64,000 nt of DNA. It comes from Agarilytica sp033852175. Lineage in GTDB: Bacteria > Pseudomonadota > Gammaproteobacteria > Pseudomonadales > Cellvibrionaceae. The stretch covers positions 248,001-312,000 of the forward strand of contig JAWSUY010000013.1 of assembly GCA_033852175.1 (NCBI GenBank). Reading direction: 5' to 3'. The notes below the pieces were generated by a model, which saw nothing but the letters and a program-made list of their open reading frames with translations, made no database searches and had not been told where the DNA came from. The position numbers and the translations under genes were made by a program. Shown here one piece after another: positions 11,201-19,843 of the stretch (positions are counted from its first letter, which is position 1; the number at the start of each line of letters is the position of its first letter).

Positions 11201-13942
11201 CTTCAAGTGAGTGATCACCAGTTGTATGGCATTGCAATACTGCCTGGAGCCATTCATATATCGAGTCTTATTGAAATTGCTCAAAGTTTGGGGTTCTCCC
11301 GCGGATATGAAATCAAGGATGTTGAGTTTTTGTCTCCTATAGTCTTTGAGGGTGCCGACCTTAGAGATGTTCAGTATGTTTGCCAAACATTAGCCGATAG
11401 CAGAACCGTTAGTGCATATAGCCGTGCTAGCGACAGCGACAGCGATAATGAGTGGGACGAGCACTTTTCGTCGGTTCTTTCCGATAATGTCTCTATTGAA
11501 AAAGCGGAAAATTTTAATGTTGAAGCTTTAAAAGAAAGTTTAAGTGAGCACATTACGGAAGACGGATTTTATCGGGAGCTTAATGCTGCTGAGTTCATCT
11601 GTAAGAATGAATTTCGCTGGGTGAGCAGTGTATGGCGAAAGCCCGGTACTTGTTTGATAAAATTACGTACGCCGTCTAATGACTCAGGGGAGTCGTATCC
11701 GCTGCATCCCGGCTTGATAGGGGCAATCTTTCATTCAATAACTGCTGCTTCATATGATGACAGTTTTGTACTGTCAGCGAAAAATAGGTTTTTTACCCCC
11801 ACAGCCATGAGCTCAATGCGTGTATTTAACGCGGTTAAAGGAGAGTTATGGTGTCATATTGAGGCGTTTGATGATTTAGACAATGATAACGACCAGACCT
11901 GTTCGCATAAGATATCGGTGTACAGTGAATCCGGCGAGCTTGTCCTAACTATTGATTTGCTCAGAAGTAAAAAAACATCCAAAAGTAGTTTGTTAAAACC
12001 CCCTTCATCCAGTTTGATTTATGGCATTAACTGGGAGAAAGCGGAACACGTTACTACGCCTCAGGAAGTGGCAGCGGGGCCAGATCAGAATAAAGGCTTG
12101 CATATACTGGTTGGCCGAAAATCCGATAAGGATGTTATTGAAGGACTATCTCATATAGGCGAATCAGTAGAGTTTCTTGATGTATCCTTTTTCGATGAGG
12201 ATAACGAAAGTACAGTTACTAAAAAACGTATTCTTGATGAGCTGGCGACAATTCTAGACCGTAACAAATATGTAACATTGGCAAGCGTAATATTTTTATC
12301 CAAAAATGGAGATTCTCAGAATATTGGATACCAAGAAACGTCGAAAAAGGAATTAAAATATGATGCTATTTTTCATCCCGCTTTATCGATCTATCAATTT
12401 TTGACGGGAAGAAGCATCAGTCCCAATTGGGTTTTTGTTGGCCTAAATGAGGGGGACGATGTTTTTGCTCCGATTAACGCCTCGCTTGATGGGTATGTCC
12501 GGGTACTGAGAAATGAAGTGGATATTTCTCGCGTCAAAAAAATCAGCATCTTTGACCGTGCATCGAATGCTGCTCAATGCATTATTGGTGAACTGTTCTC
12601 AGAAAACCATGACGACGATGTCCGCTACGTTGCTGGGGAAAGGCTTGTTCCTCGGTTTTCATCAACAAAAATATCAAATAGGGGTCTCGCTCGTCGAGAT
12701 AATAGTGAGAAAAAGATATTTGAAGCCTGTAAATCATACGTTATCGCGGGTGGTGTAGGCGCCATTGGTTTCGGGCTTGCGGATTTTATGGTTCGCAATG
12801 GGGCAAAGAATATTATCCTGCTTTCCCGAAGGGACGTGAGTGACGTCTCGGGTGCAACATCGAGTACGAGTGACGACGTTAATATTCTTTCAATGCAGTG
12901 TGATATAGCAAACGCTGAAAACGTAGAAACGACATTTAAAAAAATCGAACAAGAAATTGCACCTATTGATGGCGTCTTCAACTGTGCAGGGCTACTAAAC
13001 GACGGCTTGATCGAGTCTCAATCTTGGGAGGAATTTAAACTTCCCCTTCAGGCCAAAATTCAAGGAAGTTGGTCACTACACCAGGCAAGTTACGGAAGAA
13101 AAGTAAACTGGTTTGTCTTATTTTCATCTGTTGCGTCAATATTTGGATCGGCAGGGCAGTCAAACTATGCCGCAGCAAACGCATTCCTTGATGGCTTGGC
13201 TGAATTCCGCCAACGAAATGGTCTCGCCGCTTTGAGCCTTAATTGGGGACCTTGGTCCGGAGACGGGATGGCGTCATCGAAAGATGTTGTATCCAACCTT
13301 GGACGAGTAAAAGGATTGAGTCTGCTTGATACCGAACAAGCATTCGACATTATGGTTCAGTTAAGTCGTTATGCTGGGCGAAACTCACACAACCCCGCGA
13401 ACTATTCAGTAGTTGATATTCATTGGGATGAGTTTTCAAGCGTTCTGAGTAATGGGCAGAAAAAGTCACTATTTTCACCGGTCGTAAGCGTAGAAAACGC
13501 TAATGCACAGACAAAATCCCGAACCGGCATTGATATTGACGATTTTAAGAGAAAAGTCGATACCTTAGAAGAAAGCGATCGGGGCGACTTTATTCAAACC
13601 AGTATGACTAAAGTCATCTGTACATTGCTGGCGTTACCTGAAAAACACTTTTTGGACCCGGATGAGCCATTACAAAGTCTTGGGATGGACTCACTTATGG
13701 CGGTAGAGCTGCGTAGCACGATAAGTAAGCTACTCGGTAAAAGCTTACCGGCAACCTTACTTTTTGATTTCCCTACATTGAACGCGATGACAAATTATAT
13801 TGTGTCTGAAATATTTCCTCAGGGCGATGAATGTGATGACCAAGCCTCTCTTGATGATGACTCTCTTGACGAAGACATAGATGTGGAGAGCTTGAGTGAC
13901 AGTGATTTGGCTAGCCTATTAGCCGAAGAGTTGGAATGTTAA
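8234..13942 (+). CDS. Type I polyketide synthase, KS-AT-DH-KR-ACP
   Basis: A 1902-residue modular PKS. KS (about residues 50-475): Cys224 in DTSCSSS, AHGTGT and KTNLGH all intact. AT (about 600-890): nucleophile Ser692 in GHSVGEY and HGFHSPLM around His797, a pattern closer to malonyl- than methylmalonyl-specific ATs. DH (about 965-1270): His995 in HxxxGxxxxP is present, but the second motif reads HPGLIGA with Gly where the catalytic Asp is expected. KR (about 1495-1680): AGGVGAIG near 1506, LLNDGLI (B-type-like) and Tyr1645 in QSNYAAAN. ACP Ser1820 in LGMDSLM. There is no enoylreductase and no thioesterase. The acidic tail ending SDLASLLAEELE resembles a docking segment. It probably extends an acyl chain by one or more malonyl units and reduces the keto group. 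Confidence 0.93.
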   Translation: MDTTKTNKSNKAMGATDNNTDIDLKELLLASHSEITNLRKQVDEFSQNQHSPVAIVGIGCRFPGGCDSPDSYWQYLLDGKNAVKEMTDERWGADLLYNDDPDKPGKIYSKHVGLIDDVEKFDAETFNIPRAEAELMDPQQRILLMVCHEAIINAGLDPEALKGTKTGVFIGVSTNDYSRLTLNHDVHPDIGGYACLGSASSVAAGRISYLMDFNGPTLSIDTSCSSSLLAVHTACENIRRGECDVALAGGINLILTPENSIGLSRMQALSPTGKCKTFDADADGYVRGEGCGVVVLKSLKQAERDGDDIYAVIKGSAVNHDGTSNGLTAPNGNMQEDVISCAIQNAGIDAKDIHYVEAHGTGTNLGDPIEVNALARSLRSGDDKTPLIIGSAKTNLGHLEAAAGVAALIKMVLSMKGKKIPPHLHFKTPNPYISWDKYNIQVPVKTQEWLIEDNASYGAVSAFGLSGTNVHMVTEFYRATHADVGTRDAETLPASSLSDSDELNTEQDSVLTVSARSFDALGATVNRWRDYLKSSNEDLNLICLNSQLYRGGCLEDHDYRLAVQASDKSKMIEMLESYKDGDHSGQVFSSDINGKDETKNIAMLFSGQGSQYLGMGQSLYNYSDIYRSVIDECEVIYQGITGESITSLLFEKTNRDINNTCYTQPAIFCTQVALFEFWRDKGVTPSFVIGHSVGEYAAAYAAGVMSLKDALNLVVKRGRLMVELCEPGGMLVVMTDRETVDRVVQEYSDQSRVSIGAVNSENNIVVSGDQILIQDLKSKFDTMDIRSVFLRVSHGFHSPLMEPMQKEFEKEVEKALLLEPSIPFYSTVTGNEVHSELCSSSYWVDQVSATVEFCKGINDLGKNEVSAFIEIGSGTTLTGLANLNVGIDASKSYYSIRNNKTDVSDLRRSLARLFASGLISSKDIDSPDPEKVRRLSIPAPAPSLDTFWCEFNPNYSQSARGVSGNILGEKTSLANGDCVFESRISKKSPLQVSDHQLYGIAILPGAIHISSLIEIAQSLGFSRGYEIKDVEFLSPIVFEGADLRDVQYVCQTLADSRTVSAYSRASDSDSDNEWDEHFSSVLSDNVSIEKAENFNVEALKESLSEHITEDGFYRELNAAEFICKNEFRWVSSVWRKPGTCLIKLRTPSNDSGESYPLHPGLIGAIFHSITAASYDDSFVLSAKNRFFTPTAMSSMRVFNAVKGELWCHIEAFDDLDNDNDQTCSHKISVYSESGELVLTIDLLRSKKTSKSSLLKPPSSSLIYGINWEKAEHVTTPQEVAAGPDQNKGLHILVGRKSDKDVIEGLSHIGESVEFLDVSFFDEDNESTVTKKRILDELATILDRNKYVTLASVIFLSKNGDSQNIGYQETSKKELKYDAIFHPALSIYQFLTGRSISPNWVFVGLNEGDDVFAPINASLDGYVRVLRNEVDISRVKKISIFDRASNAAQCIIGELFSENHDDDVRYVAGERLVPRFSSTKISNRGLARRDNSEKKIFEACKSYVIAGGVGAIGFGLADFMVRNGAKNIILLSRRDVSDVSGATSSTSDDVNILSMQCDIANAENVETTFKKIEQEIAPIDGVFNCAGLLNDGLIESQSWEEFKLPLQAKIQGSWSLHQASYGRKVNWFVLFSSVASIFGSAGQSNYAAANAFLDGLAEFRQRNGLAALSLNWGPWSGDGMASSKDVVSNLGRVKGLSLLDTEQAFDIMVQLSRYAGRNSHNPANYSVVDIHWDEFSSVLSNGQKKSLFSPVVSVENANAQTKSRTGIDIDDFKRKVDTLEESDRGDFIQTSMTKVICTLLALPEKHFLDPDEPLQSLGMDSLMAVELRSTISKLLGKSLPATLLFDFPTLNAMTNYIVSEIFPQGDECDDQASLDDDSLDEDIDVESLSDSDLASLLAEELEC

Positions 13943-13982
13943 AGCGCAATTACTAAAAATGACTAGATTAGAGACGGTTGCC

Positions 13983-16900
13983 ATGAGCAAAAAAGATAAG
14001 GACAGAGCACTCCTTGAAAGCGCGTTTAAAAAGATTAAGAGTCTCAAAAAACAGGTTGAAGACGCTGAAACACTGACGTTAGAGCCCATTGCGATTGTAG
14101 GAATCGGGTGTCGATTTCCTGGCTCAGCAAATTCGGTTGAAGAGTATTGGAAAAACCTTTTAGATGGCGATAACTCGGTTACGGATCTTGACAATCAACG
14201 CTGGAATCACAAAAAATTCTACGAAAAAGATACACCCGTAAAAGGAAAGACATACTCCCCCAAAGCGGGTTTGATTGACGATGTTCTCCGTTTCGATGCT
14301 GATCTATTCCGAATAACGCCTCGTGAAGCAGAATGTATGGACCCTCAACAGCGTCAGATGCTAGAGGTTACATGGGAGGCACTTGAAAATGCTGGAATGC
14401 CAATCGACAAAATCCGGGGATCCAATGCTGGAGTGTTTGTGGGCGTTGGGAATAAAGATCATTCGGATCTGTTGATGCAACAGCTGAACAGCGACGAAAT
14501 AGTTTCATTAATGAATACGGGTAATCACGAAAGTATCCAGTCTGGGCGGCTGTCTTATTATTTTGACCTTAAAGGACCGTGCTTAACGCTTAACACTGCA
14601 TGTTCATCGTCGATGTTGACAATTCACCTGGCCTGCCAAAGCTTAAGGTTACAGGAATGCGAATTCGCAATTGCTGGTGGTTGCAATCTTATTTTGTCCC
14701 CCGTGACGAGCATTGCACAATCTCAAGCCGCAATGTTATCAAAAGAGGGATATTGCAAGACGTTTGATGAATCTGCAGATGGTTTTGTAAGGTCAGAGGG
14801 GGTCGGCATGGTCGTACTTAAGCCTCTGTCAAAAGCTTTAAAAGATAATGATCACATTTATTCCGTTATAAAAGGTAGCGCTATTAACCAAGATGGATTA
14901 AGTCAAGGTATAACAGCACCGAACGGCCCATCACAAGAAAGCGTAATACGGGCGGCTCTTAAAAATGCGAAGACTAAACCTGAAGACGTGACATTTACGG
15001 AATCTCATGGAACCGGTACAAAGTTGGGCGACCCAATCGAAATGCGCGCGCTTGGTTCAGTCTATGGCCGGTCAAATAACCGAAAAAACCCTTTGATTGT
15101 AGGTGCTGTTAAATCAAATATTGGGCACGCTGAAGCGGCAGCGGGTGTAGCTGGAATTATAAAGCTTGCAAAGGTTATACAAACGGGTGTAATCCCCCAA
15201 AACCTACATTGCAACACTGTAAATCCATATATTGATCTTGATTATCAAGGCCTCGCAATTCCTTCCAGAAGGATGAATTGGCCAGAATCTGATGGAAAAA
15301 ATCCACGTGTAGGTGCGGTTAGTTCATTTGGATTTAGTGGGTCGAATGGTCACTTGATTATGGAATCGCTTGATCGTGACAGAAAAGAAAGATTATCTTC
15401 AGAAAAATTATTTGAGAGATTCGATCATTTGCTGCGTATCTCGGGAAAAACCAAAGAAGCACTAGTTGCTAATGTTGGTAGGGCGGTTCAATTCCTAGAA
15501 GGTAAGCCTAACTCTGATATCGCCGATATTTGCTATTCATACAATGTTGGGCGTCGAGCATTCGAAAACCTAGTCATTGCATCGGGATGTAGCGCAAGTG
15601 AAATTATTGAGTCTCTGAAAGAAGAAATTTCGTCAGGGGTTGACCTTGCACGAACCCCTTCAAGCTGCAATTCAGCTTTCTTTCTGTCTCCTTTGACTTC
15701 TGTGGAGTACCAGACTTGTAAGGATCTGCATAGTTCGAGTCCTGTATTTTTCGAAGCATATGAAAATGTTGTTGCTGATCTTCACGAAATGTCAGGGGAA
15801 GATATCGGTTATCCATGGGATACCTTATCCTCTCAAAGTGAAGTGTTATCGATCTTACAAAAAGCCGCGTGTTTTTACGCGCTCAATAAAAAGTGGCGGA
15901 GTCTGGGGTTTTCGTTCAGCCTTACCATATCTTCATCTGTAGAAGATTGCATTGCTTTAGGCGTTATAAATAACCTTTCTGCAAAAGATTATTCCGCACG
16001 AATACATAATTACATTCAGAATAGTGACGGCTCTAAAAAAGTAGTAATAACAAAAAATAGAGCTCAGGTTTATCATGCAGCAGGTAATGTTGAAGAGATT
16101 GAACTTAACCTTCAATGTTGTCGAGAACTTTTCTTGGCGAACAGCGTTGAATGTATCGCCTATATAGGTGATCCGTCTTATTCAAAATTATTCAGAGATC
16201 AAGACGGCTTTCCTCAAGTATTTTCTGGGTTCACGAAAAACGCTGTTCACCCTATGGTTGAGATAGCGCAACAATATAAACAGTATTCAAAAAAGTGCTC
16301 CAATCTAAATCTTAGCGCTTGGGATGAAGGGTACCAACGTCAGAAAGTTCCGGTACCCACTTATGTGTTTCAAGGTGAATCCTATTGGCTAGACAGTGTT
16401 GACCCATCGGGTGATACCGACACACTCAAAGCAAAAATATCACTCGCCGTTGATGATGGTTCGGACTGCAAATCAGTGCGAGATTTTGTGTTGCACGTTA
16501 TAGCCGATATTGCAAAAACTAACGTAGAGAAAATTGACCTTACTGCTCAGTTAATGGCGGGTATGGGGTTTGATTCCTTAATGATTGTTAGCTTACGGGA
16601 TAGGATTGCAAAAAGGTACGCATCACTAAACGAACTATCTTTTGAAGCCTTGTATGAGGGAACATTGACAGAGCTTCTTGATATTGTTGAATCGTTAACG
16701 TCAGGAGACGCGCCAGTAAAACCCTCAAAGGTGAAACAGAACGCCAACGACAAACTGATGTTAGCCGACGCAATAGAGTGGTTGAATGAATGGAAACCCG
16801 ATAGACGCAACCTTGTGGATTTGGTTGATGGGCAATATCGTTTAGATAAAAAATGGGTCCATAAACACCAGGATTACAACGCCCTTTTAGGAAGTATGAG

Positions 16901-17303
16901 TAAGGTTGGTGAATCCGATTGGTTAGTTGCCGAAGTTTATCGCTGTAACGACCACCCATTTTTCTATGAGCATCCACAGGATCATGTTCCCGGTTTATAT
17001 ATGATAGAGGCCGCGAGGCAATTTGGCCTGGCAAGTGCTCATCTATTCTATGATGTTCCGATGGACCGCCCCTTTATAATGGATAACATGAGTATATCTT
17101 TTAGTAAATTTGCAGAAAAAGATAAACCGTTATATCTGTTGGCAGAGTACTCGGATACGCTTTTTATTGATGGTGTTTTGAGCCGAACGAATAACAGGTG
17201 CTACATCGTTCAGGGAGGAGAAGTGTTAGGGGAGGTATCTGGGCGAGGCTTAATCATGGAAGGAAAATCCTACAAGGATATACGATTGGATGAAACGGCT
17301 TAG
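13983..17303 (+). CDS. Polyketide synthase KS-(degenerate AT)-ACP with C-terminal AfsA-type hotdog domain
   Basis: KS (roughly the first 430 residues) keeps Cys in NTACSSS, SHGTGT and KSNIGH. The next ~330 residues have an AT outline (FFLSPLTS where FLFTGQGS is usual; SSSVED where GHSVGEY is usual) but the catalytic motif is lost, so the AT looks dead. An ACP follows with Ser in GMGFDSLM (about residue 865). The C-terminal ~180 residues carry HPFFYEHPQDHVPG and EAARQ, the signature of the AfsA/ScbA hotdog family that joins beta-ketoacyl groups to dihydroxyacetone phosphate in gamma-butyrolactone synthesis; only one hotdog unit is present instead of the usual two. There is no thioesterase, so this domain may release or modify the chain. 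Start chosen at 13983 (MSKKDKDR); 13959 is an in-frame alternative. Confidence 0.88.
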   Translation: MSKKDKDRALLESAFKKIKSLKKQVEDAETLTLEPIAIVGIGCRFPGSANSVEEYWKNLLDGDNSVTDLDNQRWNHKKFYEKDTPVKGKTYSPKAGLIDDVLRFDADLFRITPREAECMDPQQRQMLEVTWEALENAGMPIDKIRGSNAGVFVGVGNKDHSDLLMQQLNSDEIVSLMNTGNHESIQSGRLSYYFDLKGPCLTLNTACSSSMLTIHLACQSLRLQECEFAIAGGCNLILSPVTSIAQSQAAMLSKEGYCKTFDESADGFVRSEGVGMVVLKPLSKALKDNDHIYSVIKGSAINQDGLSQGITAPNGPSQESVIRAALKNAKTKPEDVTFTESHGTGTKLGDPIEMRALGSVYGRSNNRKNPLIVGAVKSNIGHAEAAAGVAGIIKLAKVIQTGVIPQNLHCNTVNPYIDLDYQGLAIPSRRMNWPESDGKNPRVGAVSSFGFSGSNGHLIMESLDRDRKERLSSEKLFERFDHLLRISGKTKEALVANVGRAVQFLEGKPNSDIADICYSYNVGRRAFENLVIASGCSASEIIESLKEEISSGVDLARTPSSCNSAFFLSPLTSVEYQTCKDLHSSSPVFFEAYENVVADLHEMSGEDIGYPWDTLSSQSEVLSILQKAACFYALNKKWRSLGFSFSLTISSSVEDCIALGVINNLSAKDYSARIHNYIQNSDGSKKVVITKNRAQVYHAAGNVEEIELNLQCCRELFLANSVECIAYIGDPSYSKLFRDQDGFPQVFSGFTKNAVHPMVEIAQQYKQYSKKCSNLNLSAWDEGYQRQKVPVPTYVFQGESYWLDSVDPSGDTDTLKAKISLAVDDGSDCKSVRDFVLHVIADIAKTNVEKIDLTAQLMAGMGFDSLMIVSLRDRIAKRYASLNELSFEALYEGTLTELLDIVESLTSGDAPVKPSKVKQNANDKLMLADAIEWLNEWKPDRRNLVDLVDGQYRLDKKWVHKHQDYNALLGSMSKVGESDWLVAEVYRCNDHPFFYEHPQDHVPGLYMIEAARQFGLASAHLFYDVPMDRPFIMDNMSISFSKFAEKDKPLYLLAEYSDTLFIDGVLSRTNNRCYIVQGGEVLGEVSGRGLIMEGKSYKDIRLDETA

Positions 17304-17367
17304 AAATTAGTATTTTGATATGTTGGCGAATTCGTTAGTTGACTAAAATTTTGAATAGGAGGTATTT

Positions 17368-17979
17368 ATGAGTGTTAGTGGTGTTAAGCCTATTGTAGCG
17401 GTGTTTGATTTTGATAAAACTATTACCGATAGGCATACATTTTGGCGGTATTTACTTTTTCTTGTTGGTGCTACGAAATTCTGGTTAGTTGGGATCACAA
17501 TGGTTCCTACTGGTATTCGCTTATGGCGAAAGAAAATACCTTTGATGAAGGCGCGTGAAGTGCTAATTCGGCGTTGTATGAAAGGTGTTTGCGCAAATTT
17601 ATATGAAGAGAAAGGCAAAGAATTCTCTGCTCAAAAACTCAATAATTGGCTTGATCCAAAGGCAATAGAAAAGCTTCGCTGGCATCAATCGCAGAATCAT
17701 CGGTGCTTGCTCATTAGCAACTCAGCTGAGTGCTACCTGGGTCCATGGTCAGAAAAAATTGGATTTGAATTTTTCAGTGGATCTCGATTTGAGCACGACA
17801 ATAAGAAATTGACTGGAAAGATGCAGGGTGAACACTGTCAAGGAGAAGAGAAAGTCGTCCGATTAAAACAGATTCTTGACTTGCCTCTTGCTGAATATGA
17901 AATATATGCCTATGGGGATAGTGACAGCGATAAAAACTTATTGGAAATTGCAGATCATCCATTTTATCGAAAATTTTAG
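17368..17979 (+). CDS. HAD-superfamily phosphatase (subfamily IB, SerB-like)
   Basis: A 203-residue cytoplasmic HAD hydrolase. Motif I is DFDKT with nucleophile Asp14 and acid/base Asp16; motif II is near LLISNS; the final motif is YGDSDSDKN with Asp184 and Asp186 for Mg. A long helical cap lies between motifs I and II. A strong AGGAGG site precedes the ATG. It should remove phosphate from a small molecule or lipid intermediate. Placed right after an AfsA-domain PKS, it matches the place of the phosphatase step in A-factor and methylenomycin-furan pathways; that link is inference. Confidence 0.88.
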   Translation: MSVSGVKPIVAVFDFDKTITDRHTFWRYLLFLVGATKFWLVGITMVPTGIRLWRKKIPLMKAREVLIRRCMKGVCANLYEEKGKEFSAQKLNNWLDPKAIEKLRWHQSQNHRCLLISNSAECYLGPWSEKIGFEFFSGSRFEHDNKKLTGKMQGEHCQGEEKVVRLKQILDLPLAEYEIYAYGDSDSDKNLLEIADHPFYRKF

Positions 17980-18028
17980 TTAATATTTCCTTTTACATTA
18001 ACCGGACAAAAAAGCGGATAGATTAATT

Positions 18029-19795
18029 ATGTCGAATACTTCAGAAAATCATGACGTCCTGATTGTTGGTGCTGGTCCAGTAGGGCTTCTTATCGCGGTA
18101 CAATTACAGAGTTTTGGTATTACGCATCGCATTATTGAAAAACGTACCCAACGTCAGCCATTCTCTAAAGCATTCGGCGTACACTCTCGAACGCTTGAAG
18201 TCTTTGAAGACCTAGGTTTGCTTGATGAGGTTTTTGATAAAGCTGTCAATGTTGACAATATGAGCATCTACAGCAACGGAAAGCGATTGATTCACTACAA
18301 TTTTGATGTGTTGGATGTACCTCATCAACTGGTAGCCAGTATTCCGCAATGTGATGTCGAAGAAATACTAGAGAAAGAATATATTAGACTCGGGGGTAAG
18401 CTGGAGCGAGAGGTTGAACTAATTTCATTTGAAAGTAATAACGATGGAGTTACCGTCGAAATTGAAAAAAATGCAGTATCAGGTAGCGCTACTTCAGTCG
18501 CAGATCGTGTTAGAGAAACCAGCCACTACAAGTATTTGTTGGCCAGCGATGGGAATAAGAGTGCTGTTCGCGAGGGGCTGAATATTCCCTACGTAGGTGA
18601 TGAATATGCTGTGCCATACATAATTGCCGATGGTGTTCTAGATTGGGATGGTGATGATAAATCAGGGCATATTTATGTTGCTGGTGGTGGCTATGTCATG
18701 TTTTTCCCCTTACCTGGCGGCTTAACGCGGATTGTTGTGGATGAGCCTACAGGAAATATTAACTCTGAAAACATAACCACAGAAATTGTTAATGAGTACA
18801 TCCTCAACAAAGGCATAAAAAATGCAACATTCTCCTTACCAAGTTGGCTAACCGTTACCCCGTTTAGGCGAAGAATTATTGAAAATTACCAATCAAACAA
18901 CATCTTCTTCGCTGGTGATGCCTGTCATGTGCACAGCCCTATTGGTGGGCAAGGCATGAATACGGGTATTCAAGACGGTTACAATTTAGCGTGGAAAATA
19001 ATTCACAAATTGAAATTTGGTGCCTCGGATAAACTGTTGTCAAGTTACAACCCAGAACGACGGCCTGTAGCTCAGATGGTTTTACAGCGAACAGACCTGC
19101 AAATGAAACTTTTGGGATTAAGAAACCCCATACTATGTTTTTTTCGAGATCTTGTAATTCCAAAAATTGCGAGGACAATGAAATTTCAAAAAGACGTTGT
19201 GGGTCAGGCTGGAGGATTTTTGGTTGATTACACAGCTAGCGAGCTGTCCTACAAACCTTCTGGAGGCAAAGTTAGTATGAGTAATGGGTCTATTAAGGTT
19301 GGGTCCAGGATGATTGACGCATTAATGTATGACACGGTTACACGTCATGGTGCGAAACGTAGGATTTATGACTTAATGCAAGGAAACCATTACAGCCTAT
19401 TTGTTTTTGCAGATGATGTTAACTCAGTGTTGGCTTCAAAACTTGAAAACATGAAATATTCTAGACCTGAATTTCTTCAGAAAATTTGCATTGTAGGTGA
19501 TTTTTCAGCACCCATATTGAAAGCAAAGAAACTTTCATTATTTCATGAGTCTCTGAGCGATATTGAAGGCGAAGTGAAATCAAAGCACAACATAAAAAAT
19601 AATACTGTGCTACTAGTTCGCCCGGATGCCTATGTCGCATTGCAGTGTTCAACCTCAGATATCGATGTTTGCACAAAATATCTTGACAACCTGTACTGTG
19701 ACTTTCCTCAATTCGATGATAGCGCTAACGGTCGCTCGGTTGGGGGTTCGGTACGCGTTAAGTCGAATAAGTATGCGGAAATTGAACATGTATAA
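18029..19795 (+). CDS. FAD-dependent monooxygenase, PheA/TfdB (p-hydroxybenzoate hydroxylase fold) family
   Basis: A 588-residue flavoprotein. The FAD-binding GxGxxG is in VGAGPVGLL (about residues 12-20) and the second FAD motif GDACHVHSPIGGQGMNTG is at about 295-312. The C-terminal ~170 residues correspond to the thioredoxin-like domain of the phenol-hydroxylase group. Relatives hydroxylate aromatic rings or perform oxidative tailoring in polyketide pathways using NAD(P)H and O2. Here it is probably a tailoring enzyme for the PKS product; an aromatic substrate is possible but not shown. Confidence 0.88.
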   Translation: MSNTSENHDVLIVGAGPVGLLIAVQLQSFGITHRIIEKRTQRQPFSKAFGVHSRTLEVFEDLGLLDEVFDKAVNVDNMSIYSNGKRLIHYNFDVLDVPHQLVASIPQCDVEEILEKEYIRLGGKLEREVELISFESNNDGVTVEIEKNAVSGSATSVADRVRETSHYKYLLASDGNKSAVREGLNIPYVGDEYAVPYIIADGVLDWDGDDKSGHIYVAGGGYVMFFPLPGGLTRIVVDEPTGNINSENITTEIVNEYILNKGIKNATFSLPSWLTVTPFRRRIIENYQSNNIFFAGDACHVHSPIGGQGMNTGIQDGYNLAWKIIHKLKFGASDKLLSSYNPERRPVAQMVLQRTDLQMKLLGLRNPILCFFRDLVIPKIARTMKFQKDVVGQAGGFLVDYTASELSYKPSGGKVSMSNGSIKVGSRMIDALMYDTVTRHGAKRRIYDLMQGNHYSLFVFADDVNSVLASKLENMKYSRPEFLQKICIVGDFSAPILKAKKLSLFHESLSDIEGEVKSKHNIKNNTVLLVRPDAYVALQCSTSDIDVCTKYLDNLYCDFPQFDDSANGRSVGGSVRVKSNKYAEIEHV

Positions 19796-19843
19796 CTCGC
19801 TTACAACAATAAAATTAACAGTAAATTAATAAGAGTCGCTGAA

